Positions 10,367-26,443 of a DNA stretch of 64,000 bases are shown piece after piece. Location of the stretch: NCBI RefSeq assembly GCF_963583255.1, contig NC_084809.1:8133215-8197214 (forward strand), given 5' to 3'. This DNA comes from Pyrus communis (Eukaryota; Streptophyta; Magnoliopsida; Rosales; Rosaceae). The translations under genes were made by a program, and so were the position numbers. Each line of letters starts with the position of its first letter. Positions within the stretch are counted from its first letter, which is position 1. Under the pieces are notes generated by a model, which saw only the letters and a list, made by a program, of their open reading frames with translations, was not told where the DNA came from and searched no databases.

Positions 10367-13346
10367 ATGAGTCTCAAAACCACTTTCCTAACATATTTTT
10401 TTGCCATTTTTGCAATTTTATTGGCATCTCGAAATCTCATAAGTATTCCAAAATCGTCATCCCTCAAATACTTTGTCAACCTTAGTGATCTCAGCACCTC
10501 ATCCTCAGTGCCCAATATTATTTCTCTTCTCATCCCACAAAACATATTTGCTAGGCATCACAAAAAACATGAGGATGGGGGAAAAATAGGATCCATTTGT
10601 GATGGATTTCCACGTGGTTTTCCTCCTCCAGACACCAACACAACCTCCTACCTTTGTGTTGATCGAAATGGGTGTTGCAATTTCACATTGGTTCAAGCAG
10701 CTGTTGATGCAGTTCCAACTCCTAGCCCGAAGAGAACAATAATTTGGATTAATAAGGGCATTTACTAGTAAGTTAATTAGCTTTTCAATTCCTTGATTTC
10801 CAACTCTTTTTCAAATCTTTAATACTTAGACCTGGTTTGGTACTGAGGTGATTTTGAAAAAAAGCTGGTATAAAAAAAATCTGGAAGCTGTTTTTGTGTT
10901 TGATAAACATTCAGCTTCAGCTTTTTTTCACAGTTTTGGGTGAAAAAAAGCCAAAAACAAGAAGCTGCAAACCCAGCTTTGAAAAATCGGCTTTTTTTCA
11001 CATCTGTTTTATATAAAAGTTTACCAAACACTATAATACTGTTTTTTTTTTTTTTTCAAAAGAACTTTTACAAAAAAGTTTACCAAACACTCTGCTGCTT
11101 TATTTCACAGCCGCTTATTCTCACAGTACAGCAGAATCAATTTTTTTTTTCAAAGCACAGCAATACCAAACCAGCCTTTTGTCTTCTCATAATTGATATT
11201 AATGAGAAACACGCAAAAGAATCAAACTATAGAAAAAAATCCCTTCACACAAACTTAGCGTCTGAACGAGGGGCCAAACATACGTTGCCGCCTCAGATTT
11301 TTTAAGTGTTTGACAAACCTATATATGAAGAACTCTTTATTTTTATTTAGAGTTTGATCATTTATTTTTGTCCACAATGTAATTAGTGAGAAAGTCACGG
11401 TTCCAAAAACCAAACCAAATATAACATTTCAAGGACAAGGGTATGAAACGACCGCAATATCATGGAACGACACAGCCAATTCATCGCATGGCACATTTTA
11501 CAGTGGCTCAGTTCAAGTTTTTGCTGACAACTTTGTTGCTAAGAACATAAGCTTCATGGTGAGCAACACAGCGTAAAAATTGCATCAATCCATTAATTTT
11601 ATGATTTATTATTTGTTTAATACAGATATTAACATGTCCAAATGGAAATTATGAAACAAGAATGTGGCTCCAATTCCGAAGCCTGGAGATGTGGGAGCTC
11701 AAGCTGTAGCGATCAGAATATCAGGAGACCAAGCAGCATTCTTGGGTTGTGGGTTCTTTGGAGCTCAAGACACCCTTCACGATGATAGGGGCCGCCATTA
11801 CTTTAAGGATTGCTATATCCAGGGCTCCATTGATTTCATCTTTGGCAATGGAAGGTCATTGTATGAGGTAATCCTCCTCATTTCTGATATGGAATTTTGT
11901 TTAATCCTGTGATTGTGTGAGAAAATGCTTTGCGGGATTTCTCTTTACTTGCAAACCACAGTTTGACACATACAGAAATAATTCATTAAAATCACAAAAC
12001 AGAAAGTTCTTTGCACGACGGCTATGATTTGTTTATACAAAAGAATAGCTCCTTCATAGCAAAGAGCCATGTACTTTTTTTCATACATAAGTAAAATTTT
12101 TATGATGAACAGATATATAAAACTACCAAATTAACCAGTGTGCTTCTTGGACTGCTTGACACAGAATTGCCAGTTGATTTCGATGTCAAACCCAGTACCC
12201 CTAGGAACAAAGAGCATAAACGGCGCGGTAACAGCGCACGGCAGAGCTTCCAAGGATGACAACACTGGCTATGCATTTGTCAACTGCTTTATTGGAGGGA
12301 CTGGAAGAGTATGGCTGGGTCGAGCATGGAGGCCTTTCTCTCGAGTGGTTTTTGCCAGCACTACGATGACTGACATTATAGCTCCTGAAGGGTGGAATGA
12401 CTTCAATGATCCAACAAGAGACCAGTACGTAAACATTACTACAAGAGTTTTGATAGCCATTTTAGATCAAAAACTCAAAATTGAAAATTTGTTTGGTAAC
12501 GGTTTTCAAGTTTTTTTTTTTTTTTTTTTTTTTTTTCAGACAGACGAGAGCGTTAATGGATTAAATTATTAGTTGTGAGGGGGAAGGAGATGGGTGGAGA
12601 TTGAACTTGTACCAGAGTGGATAAGCATGAATACTTTTAATCACTGCGGTAAAACGCCATCTGCACACCTAAGACCAACTCCAATGATGGGCTAAAAGCC
12701 AAATTACCCTCCAAAATTTCCCCCCAAACCCACTCCAACCCAAGGAGAAATTTTGAGCTAAATGCTAAATGCTAAACCAATGCCAAATTCCCCCCGAAAT
12801 TTAGCCAAGAAATCGGGATGGACTCTACCCAATATTTATCGGAATTTAAATTTTTTTAGATTAAAATGTTCATAAAATTAATTTACGATAGTCTACATAT
12901 TTATTTAAAAAAATTAATTTAACAAAAAAAAAAAGCCTAAATTCATTATTTAATAATCCGGGCTAAAATTTTAGGGTAAAACGGTTGGAGTAGAAAAACT
13001 GTTTTTGGGCTAAAAGCTAAAATTTTCGGGCTAAAAAATTTGACTTTTAGCCCAACCATTGGAGATGTTCTAATAGTTTTCAAAAGACCCCTCAATTAAT
13101 CAATATTCATTTTAAAAACTGATAATTTGATTAATCACAAAAATTAATCTAATTGAAGTATTAATAATTTGTATAAATGCATGCAGGACTATTTTCTATG
13201 GAGAATACAATTGCTTAGGTGCAGGAGCAAATATGAGCTTGCGTGCGCCTTATGTACAGAAGCTCAATGACACACAAGCTTCTCTTTTCCTTAATGTGTC
13301 TTTCATTGATGGGGGAGATTGGTTGCAGTCCAATATTAATTATTAA
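10367..13346 (+). CDS. Pectin methylesterase, 399 residues, five exons
   Basis: Exons by frame and splice sites are 10367-10767, 11387-11558, 11661-11867, 12165-12424 and 13187-13346. The protein starts with a hydrophobic signal segment and goes directly into the catalytic domain, with no PMEI-like pro-region, so it is the short class. Family signatures are present: GIYYEKV, GxGYETT, Q205, QDTL (Q227, D228), DFIFGNG (D249) and LGRAW (R313, W315). These are the catalytic glutamines, aspartates and arginine of this family. The enzyme removes methyl groups from wall homogalacturonan. Exon 4 must begin at 12165: using the earlier AG at 12137 would hit a stop. MITEs lie in introns 1 and 4. It ends with the usual Trp-containing DGGDWLQ segment. 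I see no disabling change. Confidence 0.9.
10830..11176. mobile_element. MITE in pectinesterase intron 1
   Basis: Ends are inverted: CCTGGTTTGGTACTG on the left and its near complement ATACCAAACCAG on the right. The interior is rich in AGCTTTTTTTCACAG-type inverted phrases. The look is that of a hAT-type MITE. I could not fix an 8-bp target duplication. Confidence 0.65.
12673..13070. mobile_element. Tourist-like MITE in pectinesterase intron 4
   Basis: Ends GACCAACTCCAATGATGGGC and, reversed, GAACATCTCCAATGGTTGGGC form terminal inverted repeats that continue into GGGCTAAAAG. The flanks carry TAA at 12670-12672 and 13071-13073, the 3-bp target of PIF/Harbinger elements. No coding capacity. 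Confidence 0.75.
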
Positions 13347-15089
13347 TTAATTAATTAGACTCTCTTTTGAGTCTTTTTCTTATCTCATCCAAATGTAATA
13401 TCGTGATTAATTGTTCATGCTCTCATCAATGTACATGACAAACATTCTATCAAATAGGAACATGATTCATTGACTTGCAATACTCGACAAATAAGGACAC
13501 GCCATCATTAGGTCTCAAAATGCATCAATTGAATTTGACAAGCTAAAGGAGACGGAAACACCGTCTAGTACACCAATTTGTATAAATAAGTGGTTGAATT
13601 TGAAAAAAAAATTCCAACCACTTTGTATAATGATACTTAATGTACCTGGTTGCGTTCCCAGCTCAATTAAAATTACTCTACATATAGACTACTTCAATGT
13701 CACCATTCAAATAAGTTCGGTGCGATTCAAGGCCTCAGGTAGAAGGGTAGGATCAAATCGAATATAAACCTCCGATACGAAATAAATATTCTTAATTATT
13801 TAAGTTATAAATTCATTATAAGGGTATCATGTTCTTTTTATATCATTTGCTTTTATGTTCTTATAATAACGGGGAAATGAATCATCTCCTGATCCATTCC
13901 TCCTAATCTATCAAATTAGGAAATCCGTGCTGTTGAAATTTGATCCAACGATTATAAATAAGGGCCCACTTTAAACATTATAATAGTTTCAGCCCTTGAA
14001 TCAATTTTTAATGACACGAATTCTCTGATTTAATGGATTAGGAGGAAGGGATCTGAAAAAGGATCCCTTTCCCAATAACGGGGTATTGTGTCAGTATTTT
14101 AACATATAATATTAGGTCATGGTGTAGACATCACCTGATCGGGGGTACGTGGCCTTCTCAAATTCTTAAGATAAAATAGTTTTACTAGTCCTTGTGCAAA
14201 ACTTACGAATTTCTTTTTAAATTCTTAAATGTTCCCTCACTTCAATTGTTTTCTCTTTCACGCTCACGTCTAAATTCTGTGTGTTTTATATCCTTTGTTA
14301 GTATAGAGAAGTGATAAGAGACTCAAACGTGGAGCTCTTCAAAAACTTTCTACCATTTTCATAATTCAATTTTCGTGTCAATTTTATAAAATATTATGTC
14401 AAAAACATAAGGTGACAAATAATTCATAGAAAGTCATACTTTTGAAAAAAATCTCTTTATCATTTCTCGTTGTATAAATGAGTGTTTCATTATTCATAAA
14501 AGCAATATGAATAGACAAAATTAACGCTTTCATAAAGATTAACCTAATTTGTAACACAAAAATCTTGAACTTTAACAAGTACCCATTCTTTCTTCAGTTT
14601 CCAACTCCATCTTAAGAATTTCCAACTCCGTCTCTAGATTACCTTCACAACGCTACTAATATTTTTCTCGAAAATTCTAAAATTAGCATATACCACTTAA
14701 ATTCCCCGACCGTACGTAATGCCTCGATCGCGTAATAAATAAATAGGCATGCATTTTTGAAAGATGCTATAGAATTTAACTTCACACCAAGATCATGGAT
14801 CCTATCCCTATGCCTCACTTTATGTGGAATAAAAAGCAAATTTACCTTTATGTCCTTTGCCGCTACGAAAAAAACAGAAGAAAAAGAAAGTAAAGACAAA
14901 TAGGAAGGGCACGCGGAATTACCGCGTATTTTCTGAGGTTGTACTGTTTTACCAGGGGACGCACAACAAATATAGACGGCGAGTGAAAGGTGAGGAGAGA
15001 GAGGGAAGCAGCAGAGGTCGCGGTGGTAGTGGCGGAGGTGGCAAATTGGTAAGTTAAAAGCCCAAACTCCATTTTCTTAGTGGATTCGG
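13347..15089. other. Intergenic region between pectinesterase and CCT genes
   Basis: No gene is seen apart from the MITE at 13872-14073. The last few hundred bases hold the CCT promoter and 5' leader. A purine-rich stretch with GGCGGAGGTGGC-type repeats at about 14990-15050 precedes the CCT start. Confidence 0.6.
13872..14073. mobile_element. Short MITE, 202 bp, with 7-bp flanking duplication
   Basis: Ends GGGAAATGAATC... and, reversed, GGGAAAGGGATCC... continue into a shared TTCCTCCTAATC on both arms. AATAACG is found at 13865-13871 and 14074-14080. The duplication could be 7 or 8 bp depending on where the G run is cut, which is compatible with a hAT-type element. Confidence 0.75.
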
Positions 15090-18432
<3,343 letters not shown>

Positions 18433-19175
18433 TAGGTTGGTATGGAGTTCTGTACAATGGTATAAGGTTGCGTTTGATGATGATATATGAATTCGCTGCG
18501 GTTGAGAAGGGGAACTCGGTCGAAACGTTTGTTTAGTGTAATTCCGGGTTTTTTTGTTCATCGCCAGCGTGCTTAGAACTTCATTACATGGGACATGGTC
18601 ATACATGATGGTGCTATTTGCCCCTGCGTTTCTGCTTACATCTTGGCCAACTTGAACTTGTGTTGAAAAGGTTTATGCCGATGCATAGTCCTAAGGATTT
18701 GTTTGGTGTTTAGGATTGAATTGGATTGGATAACTAGATTTTAGTGCATGTTGATTGAAAAAATGGATATCAACCTCTACACTTGTCCAAGTTAGTGTTT
18801 GGCTTCTCTTCTACACTTGTTCACATCAAAGAACGAAAATGAATTAATTGTGAAAGAACGAAAATGAATTAATTGTGAAAGAACTTGTTCTAGTCAATCC
18901 TATAAAACGGTACAAAAGAGGTTGAGGGTGTATTTTTGTGCACCATCATAAATTACGGTGTATGCTCATCATACACCTAATCAATTGACACGTGTCATTT
19001 CACTTAACTTTGGTTAATTTTATTTTATTATTATTTTTTTAATTTGAAAAGTAACAGTGTTACATATCCAACAACATATGCTCCTGGTTTTTAAAAACAC
19101 AATTTTTTGCTTACAATGCTGGAGAAAATGATACGTTAAGTTTATGTTTGTTTTTGTAAAAATTCATAAAATCGA

Positions 19176-19213
<38 letters not shown>

Positions 19214-19773
19214 GAGTAGCTCACAACTTATGTGAAAAATATGAATGTAGAATTTTCACATAATTTTTTGTGTGCGCAGTTACAAAAGTGTTAAAATCAT
19301 CTCTTTGAAAGTGCCTTGTGCTCTACACGTGAGAGTTTTGTATAATTTTAAGTTGAAATATTTAAACATCATAAAGAGTTAGGGATGAAGATTTTAACAG
19401 TTAAATTCATTCTACGAGAGAAGGTTTTATAACATTTTTTTATTCTTCAGAATTCCGCATAAGAGAAAATTGGAGTAATGGTCTTTTATTTTGGTTATTT
19501 GAGCTTTTGGTTTATGAATTCAAAATAAGTGGGTATCAATTCCCGAATTTGTTATAATGTAGAGTAATGATTTTTTGGTTAGCTTGTTTCCACATTATAA
19601 CAAGTTTAGGACCCAATACTCAAATTTTTAGGTTAGAGACCAAAGCTCTAATTGGGCCAAAGTTTATGAATCACTGCTCCAATAAGCTCTTTCGCATAAC
19701 CAATGAAAAACCATGATTAATAGTTTTGTAAAAGATGAGATTGTTGAATTTTGGCAAACTCTTTTACTTACAC

Positions 19774-19824
<51 letters not shown>

Positions 19825-20074
19825 AGAAGAAGAAGTTAGAAGTCATTTGAAAAATGGTCTTAATATTAACGATAAACTCTAAAAGATCCAATTATATGAT
19901 AACAAAGTCTACAATTTACTCTTACAATATGCTATATTACAAAGTAAGAAGGTAATTCTTGGACTGTGGGTCTTTGGTCTTGGTTGTTGGAGCTTTTTTG
20001 TCGTCCCTCTCTAATAGTTTAATCAACGTTACAGGTTTCTTGATTTACTCGAAAACTTTGGATTATAGCAACTT

Positions 20075-20760
20075 GTACTTTTATATGGGGCATTTGGTTT
20101 CTATGCAATCAAATTTGGTTTGAGAGCAAGTCTGCTTCCTTGGATTATGCGAAGTGCTGGCTAGCAGTTAGGTTTCTTGACTCGACCCTTGTGTGTTTTT
20201 CGAGTGATAGCTTCTCATTTTCACCGTTGCCTATTTTCTTAGTATTGAGTATCTCGCCACTTTCTATTGTGGCTCCATCCTTTATTCAAGTCTACATCCT
20301 TTACTCTAGTCATCTGGAGGTTGCCAATGGCCGGGTGACTCAAGGTTAATATCGATGGGTCTTGTGCCAACAAACGTGATGGAATTGGGGGAATTTTTCG
20401 CTCATCGAAAGGTGGGGCACTTGGTGATTTTACATCTAACACAAAATTTGTAACTTTAGTTGTTGTAGAAATTCTTACTTTCATTGAGGTTGTGCGAATA
20501 GCTTGGGTAAGAGATTGGCAACATTTATTGATTGAAACAGACTTCATGTTGGTTATTCACTATCCTTTTAAGGCTCATAATGCGGTCTCGTGGTTTCTTA
20601 TAGTGGATTGAAAGAATTGTCTTTGGCGGCTTTGACAAATGCTTTATAGGGAAGGAAATCAGGTTGCAAATGTTTTAGCTTTATCTAGGGCAGATAGTTA
20701 TGTTTATTACTAGTGGTTTAAGGTTCCAAATTTTATAGCCTCTGGTCATACTCGTGACAT
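20075..20760 (+). pseudogene. LINE RNase H-like remnant, copy A
   Basis: Conceptual translation with stops and frame changes gives the plant LINE RNase H pattern: a GxxKxNxDGS-like start (here NIDGSCAN), GGIFRSSKG, an ETD motif after a hydrophobic strand, and REGNQVANVLA near the end. It is broken by several stops. It is unrelated to CCT and simply sits downstream of it. Confidence 0.75.
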
Positions 20761-20879
20761 TTCATTTTGTCCTTATTATCATTTTTGTTGATGGTTTTTA
20801 TCTTTGCGATCCCTGGCAAAGTCTGTTTGGAGTATTGGATCAATGACTGATAGATTGCCACTTGTCAGATTACATAGGC

Positions 20880-21736
20880 AGTTACAAAGATAGCTTATCT
20901 TGTAAGCTGTTATTATTGTTAAGATTTACACTTTGTATAAAAGACTAAGTTTGTAAGAAAGGAGTCAATTAGTGTGAATGAAATATTCCTTTCTTCCTCT
21001 CTAAGAAATCTCAAGAATTCTCTCTCTCTCTCCGATCATCTTTCTCTCAGAGTTTATAGATTGATATAGGTTGGTTTACATGGTACCATTGCCGGAGAAA
21101 GCTTAACAGCTAGAGGTGATTGACCTTGGTGATTTGCTTCCGCTCTCTTGCTGATCTCTTCTATTCGTGTATTTTCTTGACCCTTTGTTGCCAAATTTTG
21201 CTTTTAAGGTTTGTCTTCTTCTCATTTCTGTGATTCTGTGTGTGCGATTCTCTGCACATAAGGTGTTTGATTGAAGTACTCAGAAAGATTTTCTCTCGGT
21301 TCTTGATTTGCAACTGCTATAATGGTGACAGCATCGCAATTACAGATCTTACAATCCCCAATTACATCCTTGATTTCATCAGTTTCAACCTCTGTTCCTT
21401 TGAAGCTCAATGACTCCAATTATTTGCCATGGCATTTTCAGATGCAATTGTTGCTTGAGGAGCACGGTATTGCTGGTTTTGTGGATGGGTCAACACCTTG
21501 TCCTAATCAGTTTCTTGTGACTCAATATGGGGATTCAAAGGTTGATTCTTGCAATTATTCAACCCGTACAGTTTCTGATGAATATACAATTTAGGAAGAT
21601 GCATGACAAGGCATTGATGCAGCTGATTACTGCGACATTGCCACCTGCAGCATTGTCATGTGCAATTGGAAGTACTAGTTCCCAAGATTTGTGGACTAGG
21701 TTAAACGAGCAATTTTCAACTGTTACTCGCACAAGT
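20880..21736 (+). mobile_element. Broken Ty1/Copia 5' fragment: LTR end, leader and gag start
   Basis: An LTR-like stretch with a TATA-type TATAAAAG (about 20936) and CTCTCTCTC region ends near TTTACA (21080), followed by a diverged primer-binding site TGGTACCATTGCC (21081). The gag frame begins at 21322 and contains LKLNDSNYLPWHFQM and a VDGSTPCP phrase typical of Copia gag (UBN2 type). A stop/frame change occurs at 21592-21594 and gag resumes in another frame. At about 21736 gag ends abruptly and CCT intron 7 sequence begins. Confidence 0.8.
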
Positions 21737-21832
21737 ATAATGGTAAAGACAATATATGCATTACCAATTACATTAGACTGATATTTCTACAAGAAAAAGT
21801 GTCTCAATCATTTTGGTGTGGGATTGTTTCAG

Positions 21833-22084
21833 GGGACAACCATCAGAGATCGAATTCAAGAGAGTTTACGAGGGCAGCAGTCGGGATAAAAATATCTGCT
21901 GGAAAATGGTAACGTGGACAGTGATGATGGACAAGAATATTATGATGAGGATGATGACGAAGATTACTACGATGATGAAGAATACTATGACGATGAAGAA
22001 TATTATCAACAGGTATACGGGAAAGATGGGAACAATGAGAACAAAAAGAAGGATGGGAAAGAAACGAATGAGAAAGTAAAGTAG
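21833..22084 (+). pseudogene. Duplicated CCT last exon (pseudogene)
   Basis: It corresponds to CCT exon 8 with the acceptor TTTCAG retained at 21827-21832 and the same terminal TAG at 22082-22084. A GAA codon has become TAA at 21887-21889, 18 codons in. The rest of the acidic DDEEYY tail remains in frame. Exons 1-7 are absent, so it cannot make the enzyme by itself. Confidence 0.92.
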
Positions 22085-23514
22085 TAGGTTGGTATGGAGT
22101 TCTGTACAATGGTATAAGGTTGCGTTTGATGATGATATATGAATTCCCTGCGGTTGAGAAGGGGAACTCAGTCGAAACGTATGTTCAGTGTAATTTCGGG
22201 TTTTTTTTTGTTCATCGCCAGTGTGCTTGGAACTCCATTACACGAGACATAGTTATACATGATAGTGCTATTTGCCTTTGCGTGTCTGCTTCCATCTTGG
22301 CCAACTTGAACTTTGTGTTCAAAAGGTTTATGCCCATGCATGGTCCTAAGGATTTGTTTGGTGTTTAGGATTGAATTGGATTGGATAACTAGATTTTAGC
22401 GCATGTTGATTGAAAAAATGGATATCAACCTCTACGCTTCTCCAAGTTAGTGTTTGGCTTCTCTTCTACACTTGTCCACATCAAAGATAGAAGATGAATT
22501 AATCGTGGAAGAGCTTGTCCCAACCAATCTTATAAAGTGGTACAAAAGGGTTTGAGGGTGCATTTTTGCTCACCATCATAAATTATGATGTATGCTCACC
22601 ATACACCTAATCAATTGACATGCGTCATTTCACTTAATTTTGGTTAATATATATATATATATATATATTTTTGTTTTAATTTGAAAAGTAACACAGTGTT
22701 ACATATCTAACATATGCTCCCGGTTTTTTAAAAACAAAATTTTTTGCTTACAGTGCTGGAGAAAATGATTAAGTTTATGTTTGTGTTTGTAAAAATTCAT
22801 AAAATCGACCCAAAAAAAAAAAAAGAAAAAAAAAAGAAAAAAAAGCGAGTAGCTCACGACTTATGTGAAAAATTTGAATGTAGAATTTTGACATAATTTT
22901 TTGTCTGCATAGTTAAGAAAGTATTTAAATCATCTCTTTGAAAGTGCTTTGTGCTCCACACATGAGAGTTTTGTATAATTTTAAGCTGAAATATTTAAAC
23001 ATCAATAAAGAGTTAAGGATGAAGATGTTAACAATTCAATTCATTCGACGAGAGAAGGATTTGTAACCTTTTTTTCCTTCAAAATTTCGCATAAGAGAAA
23101 ATTGGAATAATGGTCTTTTATTTTGGCCATTTGAGTTTTGGTTTATGAATTCAAAATCAATGGGTACTGGTTCCCAAACTTGTTATAAGGTAGAGTAATG
23201 ATTTTTTTTGGTTAGTTCGTTTCCACATTACAATAAGTTTAGGGCCCAATACTCAAAATTTTAGGTCGGGGACCAAAGTTCTTTAAAAAAAAAAAAATGT
23301 TAGAAGTCATTTGAAAAATGGTCTTAATATTAACAATAAACTCTAAAACATCCAATATATATGATAACAAAGTCTACAATTTATTCTTACAGTATGCTAT
23401 ATTATAAAGTAAGAAGGTAATTCTTTGACTGTGGGTCTTTGGTCTTGGTTGTTGGAGCTTTTTCGTCGTCCCTCCCTAATAATTTAGTCAGTGGTACAAG
23501 TTTCTTGTTCTATT

Positions 23515-24235
23515 CGACAACTTTGGATTATAGTGGCTTGTACTTTTATATGTGGCATTTGGTTTCTTCGCAATCAAATTCGGTTTGAGGGCAAGTTTGC
23601 TTCTTTGGATTATGCGAAGTGTTGGCTAGCAGTTAGGTTTTGTGACTCGACTCTTGTGTGTTTTTCGAGTGATAGCTTCTGCTTTTCACCGTTGCCTGTT
23701 TTCTCACTATTGAGTATCTAGCTGCTTTCTATTGTGGCTCCATCCATTATTCAAGTCTACATCCCTTATTCTAGTCATCTGGAGTTGCCAATGGCTGGGT
23801 GACTCAAGATTAATATTGATGGGTCTTGTGCCAATGAACGTGCTGGAATTGAGGGAATTTTTTGCTCATCGAAAAGTGGGGCACTTGGTGATTTCACATC
23901 TAACACAAAATTTGTAACTTTAGTTGCTGTAGAAATTCTTACTTTCGTTGAGGTTGTGCGTATAGCTTGGCTAAGAGATTTTAAATATTTATTGATTGAA
24001 ATAGACTCCATGTTGGTTATTCACTATCCTTTTAAGGCTCATAATGTGGTCTCATGGTTTCTTATAGTGGATTGAAAGATTTGTCTCTGGCAACTTCAAC
24101 AAATGCTTTATAGGGAAGGAAATCAGGTTGTAGATGTTTTAGCTTTATCTGTGACATATAGTTATGCTTATTACTAGTGCTCTACGGTTCCAAATTTTAT
24201 AGCTTTTGGTCATGCTCGTGACATTTCATTTTGTC
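23515..24235 (+). pseudogene. LINE RNase H-like remnant, copy B
   Basis: This is the duplicate of 20075-20760 with the same broken RNase H pattern (NIDGSCANE, GGIF-like segment, EIDS in place of ETD). Stops differ between the copies, which shows continued decay after duplication. Confidence 0.75.
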
Positions 24236-24452
24236 CTTGTTATCGTTTTTGTTGATGGTTTTTGTCTTTGTGGGTCCTGGCATAGTTTGTTAGGAGTACT
24301 GGATCAATGGATGAGAGATTGCCACTTGTCAGATTACATAGGCAATTACAAAGATAACTTATCTTGTAAGCTGTTATTGTTGTTAAGATTTACACTTGTA
24401 TAAAAAAACTAAGTCTGTAAGAAAGAAGTTAGTTAGTGTGAAAGAAATATTC

Positions 24453-25650
24453 CTTTTTTATCAAACATTCTTCAACTAATTTTTAATTAAAAATTATGAT
24501 TTTTATTGTATTTAATTAACCAACTAGTTCAGAAAATAATATCACAAATATTCTAAAATCACCACATACATCCTATCTTATCTTATCATAATTCGTTCAA
24601 AAATTATTCAAATAATTTGTTGTTTTAAATTCTAAAAACACATAAGCATCCTATTAACATACAATTATGAAATATAACATGCATATATATTAAATATAAC
24701 GTACCAAACAGATATATTAAATATAATGTACCAATCATTTGGTACGTTATATAAATTTAATCTGGGTACGTATTAGTATTTTGGTACATTATAAAATATT
24801 GCTTTTGGTACATTATGCAATTCTTTATTTAGTACGTACCAAGTTATTAGTATGTTGTATTATCCTTATTTTGGTACGTACAAAACTTATGGTACGTTAT
24901 GTATAAGTTGTGTAACAAAAAAAAAAAAAGATAACTTTTCACATTAAAACATTGCACTAAAAAATATTTTATCAACTCTTAATAATTAATTATTGGAATA
25001 AGGACTCATTTTAAATAAAAATAAAAATGTGAAAACTCTTAGTTCACGTTTCTACTATAAGTAGTTGTTAAAAAATTCAAATTTATTTTTAGTTGCCTGA
25101 AATTAGGCAGTCTAGTCTATATCTCAATTTTAATTATAAATGTCTCTTGTTTTTTTATAATCTATATAAAATGTTGAGTTGGAAATTGGAAAAACTATAT
25201 TTCATCCAATTAATCTTGAACCCATATAATTGAATCCTTAAATTGAGGAAGTGATGAGATTCCATAAAAATAACAATAAATTAATAAATATTATTGAGTA
25301 CATTTTTTTATACATAAAAATGGATTTAAAAGAATTTATAAAATACTTAAATTAAGAATTACCTGGAATATAAAGTTTAATTAAAAGTAAAAGCACTTTA
25401 ATCAAAAGTTGAAAAGTAACAAATGTTTAACTTAGAAAAATATAAAATGAGGCATCTAATTCTAATTTATCCAATAACAAAGTTGTAACATTCACCTAAT
25501 AAATATGGGAGAGGAAAATAGACATAAAAAGAAATTAAAAACTGTGCCATAATAAATATAGCTCTAACAATGGAAAATTTGCAATATAGCAAAAAAAAAG
25601 TTTATTTGGAAGATACAAACAAAATTTGGTTTTCTATAAATTCCTTCTCG

Positions 25651-25686
<36 letters not shown>

Positions 25687-25847
25687 AGAGTCTATATGAA
25701 CATAATTTTTAACCAATCTAAGTTCAAATAATTGAGACCCTCCCGTATAATTATCAGCGGCAATAATTAATTGAATTAATTAAGAGTTTGTGCAGGCCTC
25801 TACGTTGGCCGTTTTGGATGGGGAAATTAATTGAATTAAATAGAAGA
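24453..25847. other. AT-rich intergenic DNA, no gene
   Basis: No coding signal is seen. A stretch at 24,700-24,910 repeats GGTACGTTAT/TGGTACATTAT phrases many times. A 31-bp poly(A) run lies near 25,655-25,685. Confidence 0.65.
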
Positions 25848-26201
25848 AACACACTATTTCGTCATTTTTTTGACAAATTTATCAATTCAAAAGTTGACTC
25901 TGTGTGAAACCTCTTGCTACCCTTTTCTTCAACATATTATGTTGACATTGTTTCGACACTTGAAATTAAAACATCGAATTTTCCTAACAGCTCAATACAC
26001 TTGTTTTTTAATGACAGTTTGAGTAACACACTGTTTCGTCATTTTTTTGACAAATTTATTAATTCAAAAGTTGACTTTGCGTGAAACCTCTTGCTATCCT
26101 TTTCGTCAACATATTATGTCGACATTGTTTCGACACTTGAAATTAAAACATCGAATTTTCCTAACGGCTCAATACACTTGTTTTTTAATGACAGTTTGAG
26201 T
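25848..26201. repeat. 177-bp direct tandem duplication upstream of the ZIP gene
   Basis: Copy 1 is 25848-26024 and copy 2 is 26025-26201. Both run from AACACACT(A/G)TTTCGTC to AATGACAGTTTGAGT, with few differences. A second short duplication (TTTCGAACCTGAATTTCTAG and following bases, period about 32) lies at 26350-26412, just before the start codon, probably in the 5' leader. Confidence 0.9.
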
Positions 26202-26443
26202 CGGTCTCAAAAACCAAGTTGCCTTCGTAAACAAAACGTCCTCCTCATTTTTTCTTCATTCTCTTACGATCACTCCTTTTCGTTGGAGAAAGATTCTCCT
26301 CTCATCTGTTTTGTGCTTTTAAATTTTCGACCACCTTTATAAAGTAGCGTTTCGAACCTGAATTTCTAGTCTACTTTTTCTTTCGAACCTGAATTTCTAG
26401 TCTACTTTTTCTTAGCGTTTCGTAGTAGGTAATTTTTTCTACG

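Larger units (their letters stand above)
21737..24452 (+). repeat. Tandem duplication, copy B
   Basis: This is the second copy of the 18082-20985 block. It starts inside a Copia gag with sequence matching the CCT exon 7/intron 7 border, and it ends within the LTR-like stretch near GAAATATTCC, after which the sequences differ. It has shorter poly(A) tracts than copy A. Confidence 0.9.

Noticed and set aside
12121..12180. Frameshift or stop at the start of pectinesterase exon 4
   Set aside because: The stop appears only if the acceptor at 12137 is used. The AG ending at 12164 gives a clean in-frame join to the conserved C-x-L segment.
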